DNA of 64,000 nt from Albugo candida (Eukaryota > Oomycota > Peronosporomycetes > Albuginales). Under the pieces are notes generated by a model, which worked only from the letters and a program-made list of their open reading frames with translations, did not search any database and was not told the origin of the DNA. The position numbers and the translations under genes were made by a program. The DNA is taken from positions 248,001-312,000 of the forward strand of contig JBDOQK010000021.1 of the NCBI GenBank assembly GCA_040437565.1, in the 5' to 3' direction. Of this stretch, positions 33,099 through 44,683 are shown in pieces (the first letter of the stretch is position 1; each line of letters begins with the position of its first letter).

Positions 33099-33880
33099 CT
33101 ACCTTTCGACCTCAAGACCGACTCCAGACACGTTCATATAATACCGGCGTTCCAAGGTGCCGTACTCTTTGAAAAAGTACTTCTCACCCAGAACGGTGAC
33201 TGACTGGCACTCCAGTTGTTTACAGGCAACGGTGGGCCGGACCATCACACAAACATTTCCCCCTGATATCTTAGACACCTGTCCAATATGAAGACTGTCC
33301 AGGAGAGACTCAAACACCGGGTTGCCGTGATCCCGGAGGAGTGAAGTCAGTAGTTTCCCATTGGGAATGCGAGTCAAGGCCTGACCCGTTTCCAGAATCA
33401 TCGAAAAAATTGCTTTCGCAATCTTGAAAGGCCTTACGGCCTCGATTTTGGCAGCCACAATCAACCAATCCGGATACTCTCCGGCACACAATTTAGATAT
33501 TGCAGCAACATCGGAAGACTTCGGCTTTGGGAGCTCCACGCGGTATTGCGCTTTCGCTCTCGCCCTGTCTTTGCGCAAGGACTCTTGCGACTTGGTAAGC
33601 CCCGCCAAAAAGTGGGACGTTTGGTGTCATCCACACTTTCAGTTGCCTTTGCACCACCCTGTGACGAGGCAGTGATAGTACCACTGGTACCACATGCAAT
33701 ACCAGTATTACCCTGTACCGTTACAATGGGGGTTGGTGTACTTTCCACGTCATCACACAGGGGTGATGACTCATCCCCAATCATGCAGTCACCTAAGGCT
33801 GGGTGACTCGTGAGGATTGCCACGTCACTACAAGTGGACGCGAGCACCCTTGGCTGTGTCGATATGTCGACTTGAACCAT
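33099..33880 (-). pseudogene. LINE ORF1 (two overlapping frames)
   Basis: The first frame starts MVQVDISTQPRVLASTC at 33,880. The protein continues in another frame from 33,608 (LTKSQESLRKDRARAKAQYR). Downstream blocks include KIEAVRPFKIAKAIFSMILE, TGQALTRIPNGKLLTSLL and VLGEKYFFKEYGTLERRYYM, the last recurring as NLGEKYLSWYYHTLKHRY at 55.6 kb. A further ORF1 block lies at 33,014-32,832 (RWRIYFASFTCPEALVHVGK). The sequence suggests an RNA-binding-type ORF1 protein, but no zinc knuckle is visible. A frame change near 33,600 and a stop at 33,099 break it. Confidence 0.6.
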
Positions 33881-33934
33881 TGTTTTCGAGAGGAAGGAGT
33901 CTAAAAAAGTTGTATTTCGAGTTGTTTTGTACTG

Positions 33935-33965
33935 AATTGGCCGGCTACTACGTACCCGGCCAATT
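33935..33965. repeat. 10-bp perfect inverted repeat in the LINE 5' leader
   Basis: AATTGGCCGG (33,935-33,944) and CCGGCCAATT (33,956-33,965) with an 11-base loop. It lies about 55 bases before the ORF1 start of the minus-strand LINE and could form a stable hairpin in the transcript. Confidence 0.7.
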
Positions 33966-33969
33966 GAGA

Positions 33970-34690
33970 AGTGAGCACCCTTAACTGAGCTGGGGCGAAC
34001 CCCGCCTGCATCATCTTGGAATAATTGATCCAGATAAATACGGAATGCTGCGCTGCCGTTTTATTTTTAGAATAAAATTTGCCATTTCGGTCAAATTCTC
34101 AAGTCTCCATACATTTTCAGTGCTAAAAGCTAGATCAACGAGCTTTTATGCAACCGTTATTCGAACATGGATCGCTCAATTGGGAGTCATGGTGCTATTA
34201 CACCATAATACGAATATCATAGTGACTATGAGGTGTCATACTTCTATCATTAGGTATCAAAAGGTCATATTTAATCGCACATGATTCGACTCTATCTTGC
34301 GTAACATCCAAACGAGACGGTATATAGTACTGTTTCAATTGAGAAAACTGCACACATTATTGGTAGGTTCTTTCCTTCTTGCAATCTGTCAGTGGTAACA
34401 CGTCAGTCGTGTTCTATCGTAGATCTTTTTTTGCGAAGCGCAATAAGCCGCTTGAATCGGTACCTATTCACTAATGATCACAATTGAGACCATTATGCCA
34501 CTGGTAGAAAATCACCGATTTTTTTGATTTAACAAACGCATGAATGCATCACTCTCAGCTTTTCGTGAATTTTCAACATCTCTTGCTTGAGAGGAATAAG
34601 AAATAGAACCTTATTCATTTAAAAAAGGAAATGTATTGATGCAAAAGCTTATGAATGGACGATCATTGTTCGAAAAGCTCTTTCTAAGGA
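33970..34690. other. Gene-poor stretch
   Basis: About 700 bases between the LINE and the secreted gene. AT-rich; no convincing coding frame or repeat partner. Confidence 0.3.
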
Positions 34691-34692
34691 TT

Positions 34693-35148
34693 CTATTGGC
34701 GGTCCGGTTCAAAGCAAATTGTAGCAAGCCTGATCATAAAGTTTTTAGCTCTCTGACAGGCTTCGATTTGCTCACGAGTCTTGCACACGTTATCTATATT
34801 TATTATATTTTTGTACACAGGGACATTCGCGTATACTGTTTCCATGAAACGTACAAGATCCTCGCCATTCAATTTGGAATCAGGATAAACTTTCTTCGCT
34901 CCAGCACCGAGTGCGGAAAGATCGAGCTTGGTTATATCAAGAGTCCCATGTGGTGAGAAAATCTGTTTAAATAGCGTGTTATAAGCTACCTGCCGCCACT
35001 TCCAACAAATCGTGCCTTTTTTAAACCATGGTAGGCTACCATCCCGATAAGGAGGAATATTGTCGATTTTAGGACAATTGACTTTAGACTCCACAGTTTT
35101 AAGACCGAAAAGACCAAATAAAAAGACCAAGCTTCCAGGAGACACCAT
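34693..35148 (-). CDS. Small secreted protein, family S member 3 (intact, diverged)
   Basis: A complete 151-residue frame starting at the ATG at 35,148, which follows the family leader (CCCCAACAGCCAACAAG). The signal peptide is SPGSLVFLFGLFGLKTVES. Cysteines fall at 25, 48, 122, 131 and 145, so the first pair is kept at wider spacing and the third family cysteine is an arginine (WKWRQVAYNTLFKQIF). It contains LDLSALGAGAKKVYPDSKL and a Cys-rich C-terminal helix (VCKTREQIEACQRAKNFMI). Of the family it is the most diverged within the mature part, yet the promoter is well kept. Host-interface function is inference. Confidence 0.7.
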   Translation of the reverse strand: MVSPGSLVFLFGLFGLKTVESKVNCPKIDNIPPYRDGSLPWFKKGTICWKWRQVAYNTLFKQIFSPHGTLDITKLDLSALGAGAKKVYPDSKLNGEDLVRFMETVYANVPVYKNIINIDNVCKTREQIEACQRAKNFMIRLATICFEPDRQ

Positions 35149-35420
35149 GTGTAAGCTTCTTGTTGGCTGTTGGGGATTCGAAAGCAAAGTGAAGTTTTAA
35201 TCAAACTGATGCGTTCAAATCCCTCACCAAAGTGTGGACCATTACATCCAGCTGATATTACGTCATTGAAAAGACGGTTCTTCCTATTACGCGTATTCTG
35301 GCCTGCTGAAGCGTGTCATATGAATTCTTACCCTAGTATAAATGTTCCGATTCTTGGTTTGAAGTAATGTATCGTTACACCATCTCATTAGGTAATTGTT
35401 CTTTTGAGAAAAACGCCTTA
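35149..35420. promoter_or_regulatory. Bidirectional intergenic block, locus iv
   Basis: Between the secreted gene (leftward) and family-P copy B (rightward). Read leftward it has AATGACGTAATATCAGC then TGGATG (35,245-35,267), CACACTTTGG, TTTGAACGCATCAGTTTGAT and the leader. GCATCAGTTTGAT is shared exactly with locus i (6.95 kb), in the same position relative to the secreted gene. Confidence 0.6.
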
Positions 35421-35952
35421 TGGTCCGGTTCAGTTTCAATTCTACACAGCGGCATGAACTAGCTGCCGTAGCTGACAAGTACAAGTCCAAGTGTCTGGGC
35501 GGACACATGTTGATTCATTCTTACATGGCAGTCGTTATCATTATCAAACCGGTCGAATCGAAGTGGCAAATATCATATCCGAGGGACGACCATTTGTCGT
35601 TTAATGGATAGTGCGCATAGGTGCAGGAACTAAGTCCTTTCGCTATGGGATATGCGTGAAGGAAGCTGGCGGAGACTTTGTGGAGTTTCTGGTGCGAGAG
35701 ATACTGGATACTATGCATACAAACTGCCACAAACTGCGCGGAGGTTTTTGCGTACAGCGTTTCAGCTATAATAAGATCGCACTGATTTGTCGACTTTTCA
35801 TCCATTCTATCTCAAGAATGGAAACAGTCGGATCGGCGGACGCATTACAATTATACCAAAGCGCACATGGCAGAGGAAAAGTTAATTCTTTATGTTCAGC
35901 TATGCCTACCGCTTTACGTGACATTAGACCGGAAAGCGATATCAGTTGCTAG
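35420..35952 (+). pseudogene. Family-P copy B
   Basis: The best-kept N-terminal part of the family: a 63-codon frame from the ATG at 35,420 encoding MVRFSFNSTQRHELAAVADK, then YKSKCLGG and VVIIIKPVESKWQ. The central and C-terminal part follows in a second frame at 35,611-35,952 (IGAGTKSFRYGICVKEAGGD, FVEFLVREILDTMHTN, KIALICRLFIHSISRME). The two frames overlap near 35,611, so either a frame change or an unseen intron separates them. No signal peptide. Protein family unknown. Confidence 0.5.
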
Positions 35953-37010
35953 GTTTTGATTACGATCATTTGTATCTGTCATGGCTACTTGGAAGGGGAT
36001 GAGGCTTCATTTTTCACTGAAATAGAGGAAGAAATAGGCCTACTCCTTGCAAGAAATTGATTTTATCTCTGCTCGACCATTTGGACCATTTCTCTGACGT
36101 TGTGCGGAATCATATCAAGTCAGACACTGGAAACTGGTATGGTTGTAGCAGCTTGGCCAAAAAACTCTAATGATCCAGTGCCACAAGAACACGGGATACA
36201 ATGAAGCAGGAAGATTAATTCTAGACTTTTTGTGAGAAGAAGCACTGTTACTGACCTTTTTGTGCGCCCGAAGTAATACGTGGTTTGATTTGGTCATAGG
36301 CAAAGGGCGTGCAATAGCAGCCGAAGTACGGTAAAATCGACCAAAGCTTTATTCATATAAAGAGAAACTCTAATATTTCCGAGCGTGTTGAATGCGTGAC
36401 ATTTCAGCACGTATGAATCAGTTTTAGGAGTTTTCAAGGCGCAAGTTTTGCTGTGTCTCTTGACAGAGAAGTCTTGACAAAATTGTGAGCCAAATACATC
36501 ACGATGACAACTAGAAGAAGTCGCTGGAAAGAAGGACGCTGGATTCGAGTTGTACATCTTCACTTAATTTGGTAAATTGTTGGACGACTCAGACCTCATG
36601 CGAGATCTATAATATTGGTTGAAGGTTTAGCGTAGGTGCAGATCGCGACGTTTGTGACAACAATATACCAAACGAGCTTCAGAATCTGAAATTCCTTGGG
36701 AAGTATGTCCATGTCGTCCATTCATAATCAGAACCTTCTGCTTTTTCTTTGTGCAAAACCCTAACAAAGCTTTAGATCTTCATTATCGGTTTTGATGGAC
36801 CTTTTCACGTTTGATCGTTTTGTCAACGCATTCGTTGATGTACACCACTGAAAATATATCTATTGCTCCCTGCATAGCCTACGTGGCGTGTGTGGTGCCA
36901 GTGCTGCTCAATGCCGCAACTATCAAGAGGACATGCTCACGAGAGACATATCAAGTATAGGAGAGGATAGATATACTTAGTGTCTAAAACTGAGGAAACG
37001 CGAAAAATGT
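35953..37010 (+). repeat. Cassette middle section with N module and Q remnant
   Basis: Colinear with 58,690-59,700. It includes CATGGCTACTTG, the stretch around CCAGTGCCACAAGAACACGG, the N module at 36,640-36,790 (encoding CDNNIPNELQNLKFLGKY) and a more eroded family-Q block (minus strand, SCGIEQHWHH near 36.9 kb). No intact gene. Confidence 0.5.
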
Positions 37011-37019
37011 GAGCAGTTG

Positions 37020-37300
37020 TAAGGAAATTTCAAAAGTGAGCGCAGGAATCAATTTCTTTATCTATGGGCCTATGCATGAATTTGCGTGGAGAATTTCTGG
37101 CGCTTAAAGCAGTATATACCATGTTCATCAAGTGCCGTGAGGTAATCCTGCGTGACGCATTTCTAGTTTTAGCAACATCGAAATCTCCATGTCAACAACG
37201 TTTCGAATTGATCCTTCGTTTCAAAGTTAATGCTTGTCTACATTGTTTTGAGAAGATGGTGCATTGAGTCAATGATCCTTAAAAATGCGTGTGAGAGTGC
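37020..37300 (+). pseudogene. Additional short family-P fragment
   Basis: Encodes or resembles SAGINFFIYGPMHEFAWRI, the central family-P block (GAGIKSFIYGPMRE at 10.6 kb). It sits immediately before the Copia fossil and is cut off there. Confidence 0.4.
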
Positions 37301-37314
37301 GCCTTGGCCTGCTT

Positions 37315-40300
37315 CAGTAGCTTTTGTTCGACCATATTTGGAAAGTGGACGGTGTCGTCACCTGATGACGACACCGTCAGAACTTTACAATACAATGGAA
37401 TGTGATGAAGAGTTTCTGCTTCCAAATGGAGAGAGTCTAAAAATATAGCTCAAGGGAAACGCCGATTTTGTAGTACGCGTCGATGGTGAGATTTTCGTCG
37501 CATCAAGCTAACAGACGTCTACTACTCGGCAGATCTTCCGTGGAATATAATTCGTATGGAAGAATTAAAGAAAAAGACTGTGACCTACGTTATGATGGAC
37601 GCACGTGCTCGATGGTCCGACGCAGCGACGGTTTCAAGATCTTATTTTGACAAGGACAAAAATAATGTATTGGTGTTACGTGCTGTGATCGAGGATGTAG
37701 TTGGACTTGGTGCCAGGAAAGATGAAAACTGCGTATTTGCAGCTCTCGCTCAAGCTATCAATTCAACAATTCCGATACACAAGCGGGAATTCTACTGGAT
37801 TTTCACTTGCTCTTTGCACATCTAGCTTATGACACCATCGAGAAGATGGCAAACGACCCAGAGAGCGTCATATTTCTTACGAATAAGGAAAGGCCACGTA
37901 CATAACATGCTCACAGGGCAAACAGACACGCAATAATCAGTCGACCAAAGACACTGGAATAAATGCTCCTATGGACCGAGTAGGTGGCGTTATCTTTAGC
38001 GATATCAAGGGTTCAATCACTCCAATCAACAGGTGTGGAAATAGGTGCCTTATAATTTCGTGGATCACAAAAGCAACTACTGCCGTGTGTTTCTGGCAAA
38101 AACGAAGGACAAGACGACCAAGTCATTTGAGAACTTTCTCGTATACTTTGAGAAGCGCTTCAACTGTAGGATTCACTGCCTATGCACCGATGGTGGAGGC
38201 GAGTACAGGGTCGTCGACCCGTTTTGTGAAAATCCGGAGTGCGACGTGAGGTATCGGAAGCGGGAAATCAAGCGTCGAATGGGAAGCCGGAGCGTCTGGA
38301 TCAAACAGTGATGAACATGGTGCGATCCAAGATTTTTGGATCAGGGTTGCCATTGAGTTTTTGGAGTGACGCTGCAGATATGCGTCTTACATTCTCAGCC
38401 GCAGAACAACGCGAGGAAATGAGATTTGCGCTTCGCCGATTGAAGTTTTGACGGGTTCCAGCCCAAAGCTGACGGATATTGTTATTTTTGGCTCCCCGTG
38501 CACCGCAATCCGGACCCCGAAGCATAAGACTCTCGATCTGCGTGGAGTAAAAGGCCCTATTATTGGCAAGAGCGACAAAGCGTACAAGGTTCTTTTCACC
38601 AAGGATCGTGTGGTACGAACAACGCAACATGTCAGAAATATTAAGACCGTCAGCGAGGATGCAAACGCGCAACTTGTTCTTCAAATAAATGCAAACAACG
38701 CGGAAGACGCTAACAGAAAGAAGACCGCTGATCCCATATACATTACCGTCGAGGCAACAGCTGAAACGTGTACGTCTAGTGACACACTACCAGACTCAAG
38801 TAGAGATGTTGGACATCGGGAGGAGCCACGAGTGGGATCAGGGAAGGTCAAGAAGCGCGGCAAGCGTGGCGGAAGAAGAAGTAATCTGAACAAATCGTCA
38901 GTCAATCAGCCATCATTGACCATGAGGACGAGAAATAATGGGACAAAGATCCCGCCACGCGAGATTATTCGTGCTGTTTATCGTGTGGATTTGAAGAATT
39001 GGGGAGAAGCCATGAATAGTGACAATATTGTGGAGTGGGAGCGCGCTGCTGAGTCGTAGATAGATTCACTACAGGCCAATGACACGTGAGAGATGGTATT
39101 TCGCATGGATGAAATATGCCCTCTTCACACAAAGTGGGTGTTCAAGAGAAATAGAGATGCTGACGGAACGTCGAGCGCTACAAGCACGGATGGTGGCATA
39201 TGGGAATGGGAATTCGTGTGGTAAAAATCATAAACTAACATTAGCTGCCGTTGTAGACATGACTACTGGGAAGGTTATCCTTGCATTATCCGAGATATGG
39301 GGTGTACCCGCACGCCATGGGGACGTGCCTAATGCATATGTCAAGCTCTCCACTGAACCGGACCTGGAAATTTACCTATAAGATCCACAAGGTATGAAAG
39401 AGAGTGAGATGGAGCTACAGCGATGTGATGCTCAGCCCACAAAATAAGTGGTGCTTCGACTTCAGTGCAGCCTTTATGGATTAAAACAAGCTGAATGACA
39501 CTGGGTGCAGCCTCTACATTCAGAACTACTTCGTGTCGGATTCGTACTTTGTGTCACAGACTCATGTCTCTACTACAAAGGTGATCACGATGGAAAGACT
39601 GTCGTAGGAGTAAATGTTGACGATTTGCTGGTGACCAGGACATCGAAGATTCGAGTTAATGATGTATTCAAACATTTAACAACGCTCCATATCAAGGACC
39701 TGGGCGTCGTTAGCAACTTTCTAGTGATGCGACTTACTCATTATCCGGAGTTTGTTTAAAGATTGGCCAAGAACCGATTATCGAGCTATTATTAAAGTTC
39801 GGTCTGCAAGATGCGCACTACGTGACGACACCAATCCGGCTCGCTCATGATACTAAAACGCGGAAAGCTGACCCGATTCTACCTGGGATGGGCCAGTCGG
39901 ATCAACATCGCTTAAACAGGATCAGTTGATCATGGGATCGCTGTTATGGTTCGCTCGATGCACACGAGCGAACATTGTTAATGCTGTGCACCGAGCTACG
40001 CGTCGAGTCCATGCACCTACGGTGAGTAACTGGCAATTAAGCAAAATAATTGCCGGGTATCGAAAGAAACGTCAAGTTTTAGCTTGGACAGAAACAGGTT
40101 CAGCAAATAACTATTGCGCAAATATAAAGCGCAAGCGATGCGGACTTTGCAGGGGACAAGATTAGCCGCAAGTCGGTAAGCGGAGCGATCTTTCGTGGGG
40201 GTGACATGATAGTGGGCTGGGCGTGCTGCAAGCAATCATAAGCATCTATATCGGCTAAGGAAGCGAAGTTCACGTCGGCTTCACATGCCGGTCAAGAGCT

Positions 40301-40800
40301 CCTCGGACTACGCGAGCTAATTGTTGAACTGAGGGTAAACGTGGAATTACCTATGCGGATGGAGATAGACAATCAAGCAGCTATCCGCCAGATGGAAAAC
40401 GAAGAAAGCTCGATGCGAGCGAATCACATGGACATTAAGCTCAAGTTCATCAAAGATTGCTCTGAAGGGGGCATCGTAAAGCACTGTTATATGCACACCG
40501 AAGAGATAGCGGCTGATTTGGTTACAAAGGCATCTAGCGCTGTTCGACTACAACATTTGATGGGACTATGCTCGCTGATACGCGAAACTATCAAGGATTA
40601 GGAATTGATTGAGCTAACAAACACACGGCGCCGTGAGGAAGGAGTGTTGGAAAGTATCGACTCCACATTGCTATCCGTCGGACGTTTTAATAAAACGATC
40701 CAAGAATCTAAATAGTGGTTTCGTAACTAAGAAATGTCGTAGGAAGAGATACTAACGGTCATACATAATATAAATATTTCTATTTTGCCCTCCCTTCAGT
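37315..40800 (+). mobile_element. Ty1/Copia fossil
   Basis: Plus-strand order: protease region (RHLMTTPSELYN, ECDEEFLLPNGESLK, 37.35-37.45 kb), GAG-pre-integrase and integrase (APMDRVGGVIFSDIKGSI near 37.97 kb; CTDGGGEYR near 38.2 kb), reverse transcriptase (VGVNVDDLLVTRTSK at 39.61 kb; GSLLWFARCTRANI at 39.93 kb), and RNase H (RMEIDNQAAIRQMENEE, VTKASSAVRLQHLMG, ending 40,601). An LTR-like TGTTGGAAAG begins at 40,647. The 5' LTR and gag are missing. The element is broken with a dozen or more interruptions and is old. It is inserted within a cassette copy. Confidence 0.85.
37348..37378. repeat. 13-bp inverted repeat at the Copia left end
   Basis: GACGGTGTCGTCA (37,348-37,360) and its exact reverse complement (37,366-37,378) with a 5-base loop. 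It overlaps the protease-coding region, so it may be a coding coincidence. Confidence 0.6.
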
Positions 40801-41520
40801 GAAGTAACTTTCCATTCTATGCGGCATTTTCGACATTCATTTTGTATATTCGTATCTTGAACAATTTCTAAATATGTCCTACACATCGCCTCAAAAATAT
40901 TATGGTCTTCTGTAGATTTTCATACGATACTTTGTTGAACGCGGATAGAAATATTGACATAATAACCAATAAGTACATGAAAACATCGTGATCCTACTAT
41001 GTAGAAGCTGTGCTGCTTCTTTTGCAGCCATTGCCCCAGTACTTCAGCATATGAATGCATTTCTATGGTACTGCGCCTTCGTGGCTTCAGCATTGGTCGG
41101 CGCATACTTTTGAGTGTTTTTCTTACAACATACTCAGCAGTACCCTTACCTTTCTGTCGCGTTTGTGAATGGATAAACAGTAATTAAGCCTTTTACTCTT
41201 GCGTCCCATGCAAAGTAGTGCACTTTTCCGCGATATGAAATAGTAGAATAGAGGAAAAGCTGAAAGAACGCTTCGTAAGTAAGAACTCGGCAATATATCC
41301 TCTTAAATTCTCTGCCAAGCCCAGATGAAGCTGAGTGTGACCTGGACGCTAGAGATCCTTGTACTGTGGACAGTGTGAGAAGATTTAGTCAGAAGCGCTC
41401 GGTAGAGATCTCAGATCTTTGAATTGGTGCCTGTGAACCGACCTGTTGAAATTAATCCTGAATTGGGGGGGGGGTGAGAATGGCCAAAGGGGTGTGTGAA
41501 TATAGGCGCTGCCTTAAAAT
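40800..41520 (+). pseudogene. Family-R remnant next to Copia
   Basis: Encodes LLLLRPMQSSALFRDM near 41.2 kb, matching LLLLRAMRSRVVL at 42.62 kb and FLLLRPMRSSVLFGV at 60.98 kb. Flanking text (ATAACCAATAAGTACATG, TGTGCTGCTTCTTTTGCAGC) is also related to 60.5 kb. Interrupted. Followed by a G10 run at 41,465-41,474. Confidence 0.45.
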
Positions 41521-41752
41521 AAATAAAACAATTCCCCTTTTGATCAGTTCGAGTCAAATGTCTGTTTAAGGCGTCTCAGATCTTGTGCACTTTGTGTTGT
41601 GTTGTCGATTCCCTGAATCGTTAGGTCCCTTGAATATAGACCTTAAGCTTTTAAGCTTGTTGACTCGTTGAGTCGAGTTCTTTTAAAGAACTAAAGTGCT
41701 CGTCGAGTAGATAGCTTTCCTCTGGCAAGGAGCTATAGTAGCTCCGCTACAG

Positions 41753-41986
41753 TTGAGATCACGAGTTTGTGACAATAACATACCTAACGAGATTCAGAAT
41801 CTGAAGTTCCTTGGGGGTACGTTCATGTCATCCATTCATAATCAGAACCTTCTGCTTTTTTTTTATGAAAAGCTAAAGAAAGCTTCAGATGTCAAAATTA
41901 CCGCACAGAAATCTTCTGTGACTAACACAAGCAGCTCGAGCACTGTTAGAAGTACTATGTCGTACCGGTTGATAGGGAACTTCTAA
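41753..41986 (+). CDS. N-module frame, best copy (77 codons)
   Basis: The repeated N module is open here through a stop. It encodes MRSRVCDNNIPNEIQNLKFL, then GGTFMSSIHNQNLLLFFYEK and a Ser/Thr-rich tail (SSVTNTSSSSTVRSTM). Related modules lie at 5.16-5.27 kb (-), 36.64 kb (+), 46.9 kb (+), 51.79 kb (+, weak) and 59.39 kb (+), where the frame is mostly broken. It may be an exon of a larger gene rather than a complete gene. Product unknown, no signal peptide. Confidence 0.35.
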   Translation: MRSRVCDNNIPNEIQNLKFLGGTFMSSIHNQNLLLFFYEKLKKASDVKITAQKSSVTNTSSSSTVRSTMSYRLIGNF

Positions 41987-42099
41987 CTAACAAATGGTTG
42001 TTAAAGAATAAGCGCGTAAGAATATAATTTGTGAGTCTGTACATACGTGTCACCGTTCTGTTCCAGTTTCAAGGATGAAGTATATGTGGATTTTTCATA

Positions 42100-43900
42100 T
42101 GGTCTAGCATATCACTCAAAGTGATCGTAAGTTTATACTGACAATAAGTAAATGATCACATCATCAAAGAAGCCTTGCCTATGCAGGTGCAGCATTATTC
42201 GGATACACCGATGTATGAGTCTTTTTCTACAGGATTGCGTCTCAACGATTGCCATTAGTAATGCTCATGACGTCAGCACATCAGCGCCTACTTTTATTCA
42301 AATAGGTAGACAAGCTGGATGGCTGAGTTATTCCAGCGAATATGTGTGATTATAAAACTTCATGATATTCCATCGCAAAGTCTGCATTTGCATAGTATAA
42401 AACCGATTACGGCAGCAAGAAAAATGTACCATGGGTGAATCTACGACTACTGTGAATGAGAAGCTGAAAGAACCTTGGTTGAAGTTGATCTCAAGCGCTT
42501 TAGAATTCACACATTCTGCTGTATTCAAACAATATTCGAAAAAGTACCAGTATCTTCTTCGTGCGTTTGTAATTGACCAGGATGTAGTCTAATCAGTTAG
42601 TACGAATGCTTGCTACTACTACGTGCCATGCGAAGTCGTGTAGTATTATGCTTCATTCAGTTCATCATTTGACGCTTAAACACTGGCAATCACTTTCTCG
42701 TGCGACTTCTCGTATTTTAGCAAGCTTTTGAATTTTATGCCAAGTAGAAGGAATGTTCCTTTTGTAAAAACATATAAAAATATCTACTCAGCAACAAGTA
42801 ATACTCGGGTAGCAGCAAGCCAATAGATTATACAAATGGATTTATATTAAAGTTTTAATGGTGAAAGATCGTGTTTTCTGTTTAGCCCGTATGTAGACGA
42901 TTCTGGTCTACATATCCTTAAATAGGACACATAGATCCTTTGCTGCGCTCCATCACTAGCAGCGTAGTAAAACGCTTCGACAATGAACGTATGTGTGTTC
43001 CATGACGCAATGTCACTTCGCGGTAAAGATACAAGCATTTGGCTGTGGAAATCTGGTCGCAACCACTTCTAAGATCGTTTGTCAGGTCAGCTCCAAGCGT
43101 GAAGCAAGTCTTCAAGCTAGAATTGAATAACCCTTATATAATACAGCTATAGTTCACATGATTAAATGATGCAACTTGCGAGGCAATTTTCGAAGTGTTT
43201 CGATGAAGGTCTCTTTCTTTTTGAATCGGTGATGCCTCGATTACGATCGGTTCCGGTTTCGAAAACGAGAAATGACTCAACCGTATATCGTTGTCAGCAG
43301 TAGAGTCCGTTCTAATATTTCATACACTGTCCCAAATATATCTCTAGCAATTATAATATGAGCAAGCTATACTTGGACACCACGTGATAATAGAGCCTGG
43401 ACGTACCGTTGAGATAATTCATTAGAGCATATGAACACTCATCTAGCGGTACCACGTGAATCAATTTACTTTGACACAGATATTTTCTTATATTTTATGC
43501 GTAGTCCACTATGCTTGCATGGGCAGAACTGTAGGTGATTCTCAAATTCTTGCTTGCTAGTAATATACTCGGCCTTCTTTACAATTCACAACAATACTTC
43601 ATGTTACTATATGACCTGTCAAAAAGATGTATGGCTACCGATTAACACTCTGGACGATGCATCTTGATATTGAAAGTGACTACGATATTCTTGCAATTTT
43701 GATTGAGTTGAATGATATGTTCAGTGATCAATGGGATATCTGATATAAATGCAAGATGCAGCTACTTTGTAATTAGACAGACTTCGATTAATGTTGAAAA
43801 TCGTCTTCGGCGTCTATATAAGCACAATATCTGCCAAAAAAAGGTTCGAGATCCAACACTTCCTAGCATCAATATCGATACGTACGGAATTTGACCTTCC
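42100..43900 (+). pseudogene. Family-R copy, longest in the window
   Basis: Colinear with 60,470-62,000 on the same strand. Blocks are TIAISNAHDVSTSAPTF (42.25 kb), a stretch near CGCAAAGTCTGCATTTGC (42.37 kb), MGESTTTVNEKLKEPWLKLI then SKKYQYLLRAFV (42.43-42.57 kb), LLLLRAMRSR (42.62 kb), then CACAACAATAC and GACCTGTCAAA (43.6 kb). The 60 kb copy extends this with GLYADTGKAFNVYVDLVWIE. Several frames, no intact gene. It appears to be a sizeable protein gene in decay; I do not recognise it. Confidence 0.45.
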
Positions 43901-44006
43901 CACCCACTATCATTGACACGAATCTGAATTGTATAAAGTGAACAAGTTTTTTTTATATACTTGACTCTATCTCATTGAACCAAGATCGCTTATAAGAGAC
44001 ACCATA

Positions 44007-44288
44007 ATGCCAACCATACTAATTCCAGACCAGCCCGAAGCTGCATATGCGGGATCCTATCATGCGAACAATGCCTTACTGTGCCATAATAAAGAAGCCG
44101 TGTTGGTACGCACACAATCATTGCCCCGTACACCTATTCTAAATATGTGCCTACTCAGCTGTTTCCGCATAAAGAGCGAGTCCGTTATCGAACTCACGAT
44201 TCAAATCCAATTAGCGTTTTTCTCTTCAAATTCATTCAGTACTCTTAATGATGTGCTGTGTCCTGAGAAAACTATGGTCATGAATTGA
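44007..44288 (+). CDS. Unrecognised 93-codon frame
   Basis: Begins at an ATG after TAAGAGACACCATA and encodes MPTILIPDQPEAAYAGSYHA then ALLCHNKEAVLVRTQ. The N-terminal third has the composition of real protein; the rest does not. No repeat partner was noticed. Possibly a first exon. Confidence 0.2.
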   Translation: MPTILIPDQPEAAYAGSYHANNALLCHNKEAVLVRTQSLPRTPILNMCLLSCFRIKSESVIELTIQIQLAFFSSNSFSTLNDVLCPEKTMVMN

Positions 44289-44683
44289 TTTTATTTTGCG
44301 AGTTGTAGACCCTAATGCTACAGTCATGCTTTGCAGTATACATCGTCATCTAATTTTGAGCATTAGCGAGAGCGCGCAAATCCATTTTATCGCTGGGATT
44401 TGAGCACTGATCACAGTCGTGGCCAAAACGCTTTACTATATGAATAGAAAATAGAACACTGATGCGAAACAATTTTCCTTTTGAGTTTTTTTGGCTTCAA
44501 CTATCAGTTTGCTAGAAAAAACTGAGATTGGAAGTAAAGTAGTGTTATGAAGGAGACATGAGACCAATTCGTGAAAAGAAGAGAAGATTTGATATTGAAA
44601 AAGCTTATCAGATGGCCTATCTCTTTAGAGGAGCCATTATAGATCAGTCACTTTATGTAAAGGTTCATGAGAAACCGAGAAAT

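Larger units (their letters stand above)
28490..33970 (-). mobile_element. LINE retrotransposon, endonuclease type, broken, RT region missing at a gap
   Basis: Read on the minus strand there is a 5' leader with a hairpin (33.93-33.97 kb), ORF1 (from 33,880), then ORF2 with an apurinic-type endonuclease (31,567-30,690; LTVNVNGVHKK, SIYCVQETKFHD, RSGGVMTILCWNFPGYT). The assembly gap 30,537-30,636 follows, then the post-RT region (SVKYLGIRFGQ), and a C-terminal zf-RVT-like block (FRLAFRMLPVRSRLWVLKH then CTQPSC and KCEH, about 29.3-29.14 kb). No FxDD/YADD reverse transcriptase core is present in the visible text. The endonuclease linker stops at the gap and post-RT sequence begins after it, so RT is either deleted or hidden in the gap. 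Frame changes lie near 33,608, 32,830, 31,103, 30,310 and 29,640; this copy is inactive. Confidence 0.8.

Noticed and set aside
37348-37378. 13-bp inverted repeat as a possible terminal repeat or terminator
   Set aside because: It falls inside the Copia protease-coding region around RHL and has no partner at the other end.
41465-41474. G10 run as a possible quadruplex
   Set aside because: A single homopolymer run without further G tracts; likely slippage or a sequencing-prone site.
43836-43860. GGTTCGAGATCC resembling a tRNA T-arm
   Set aside because: No matching acceptor, D-arm or anticodon stem around it.
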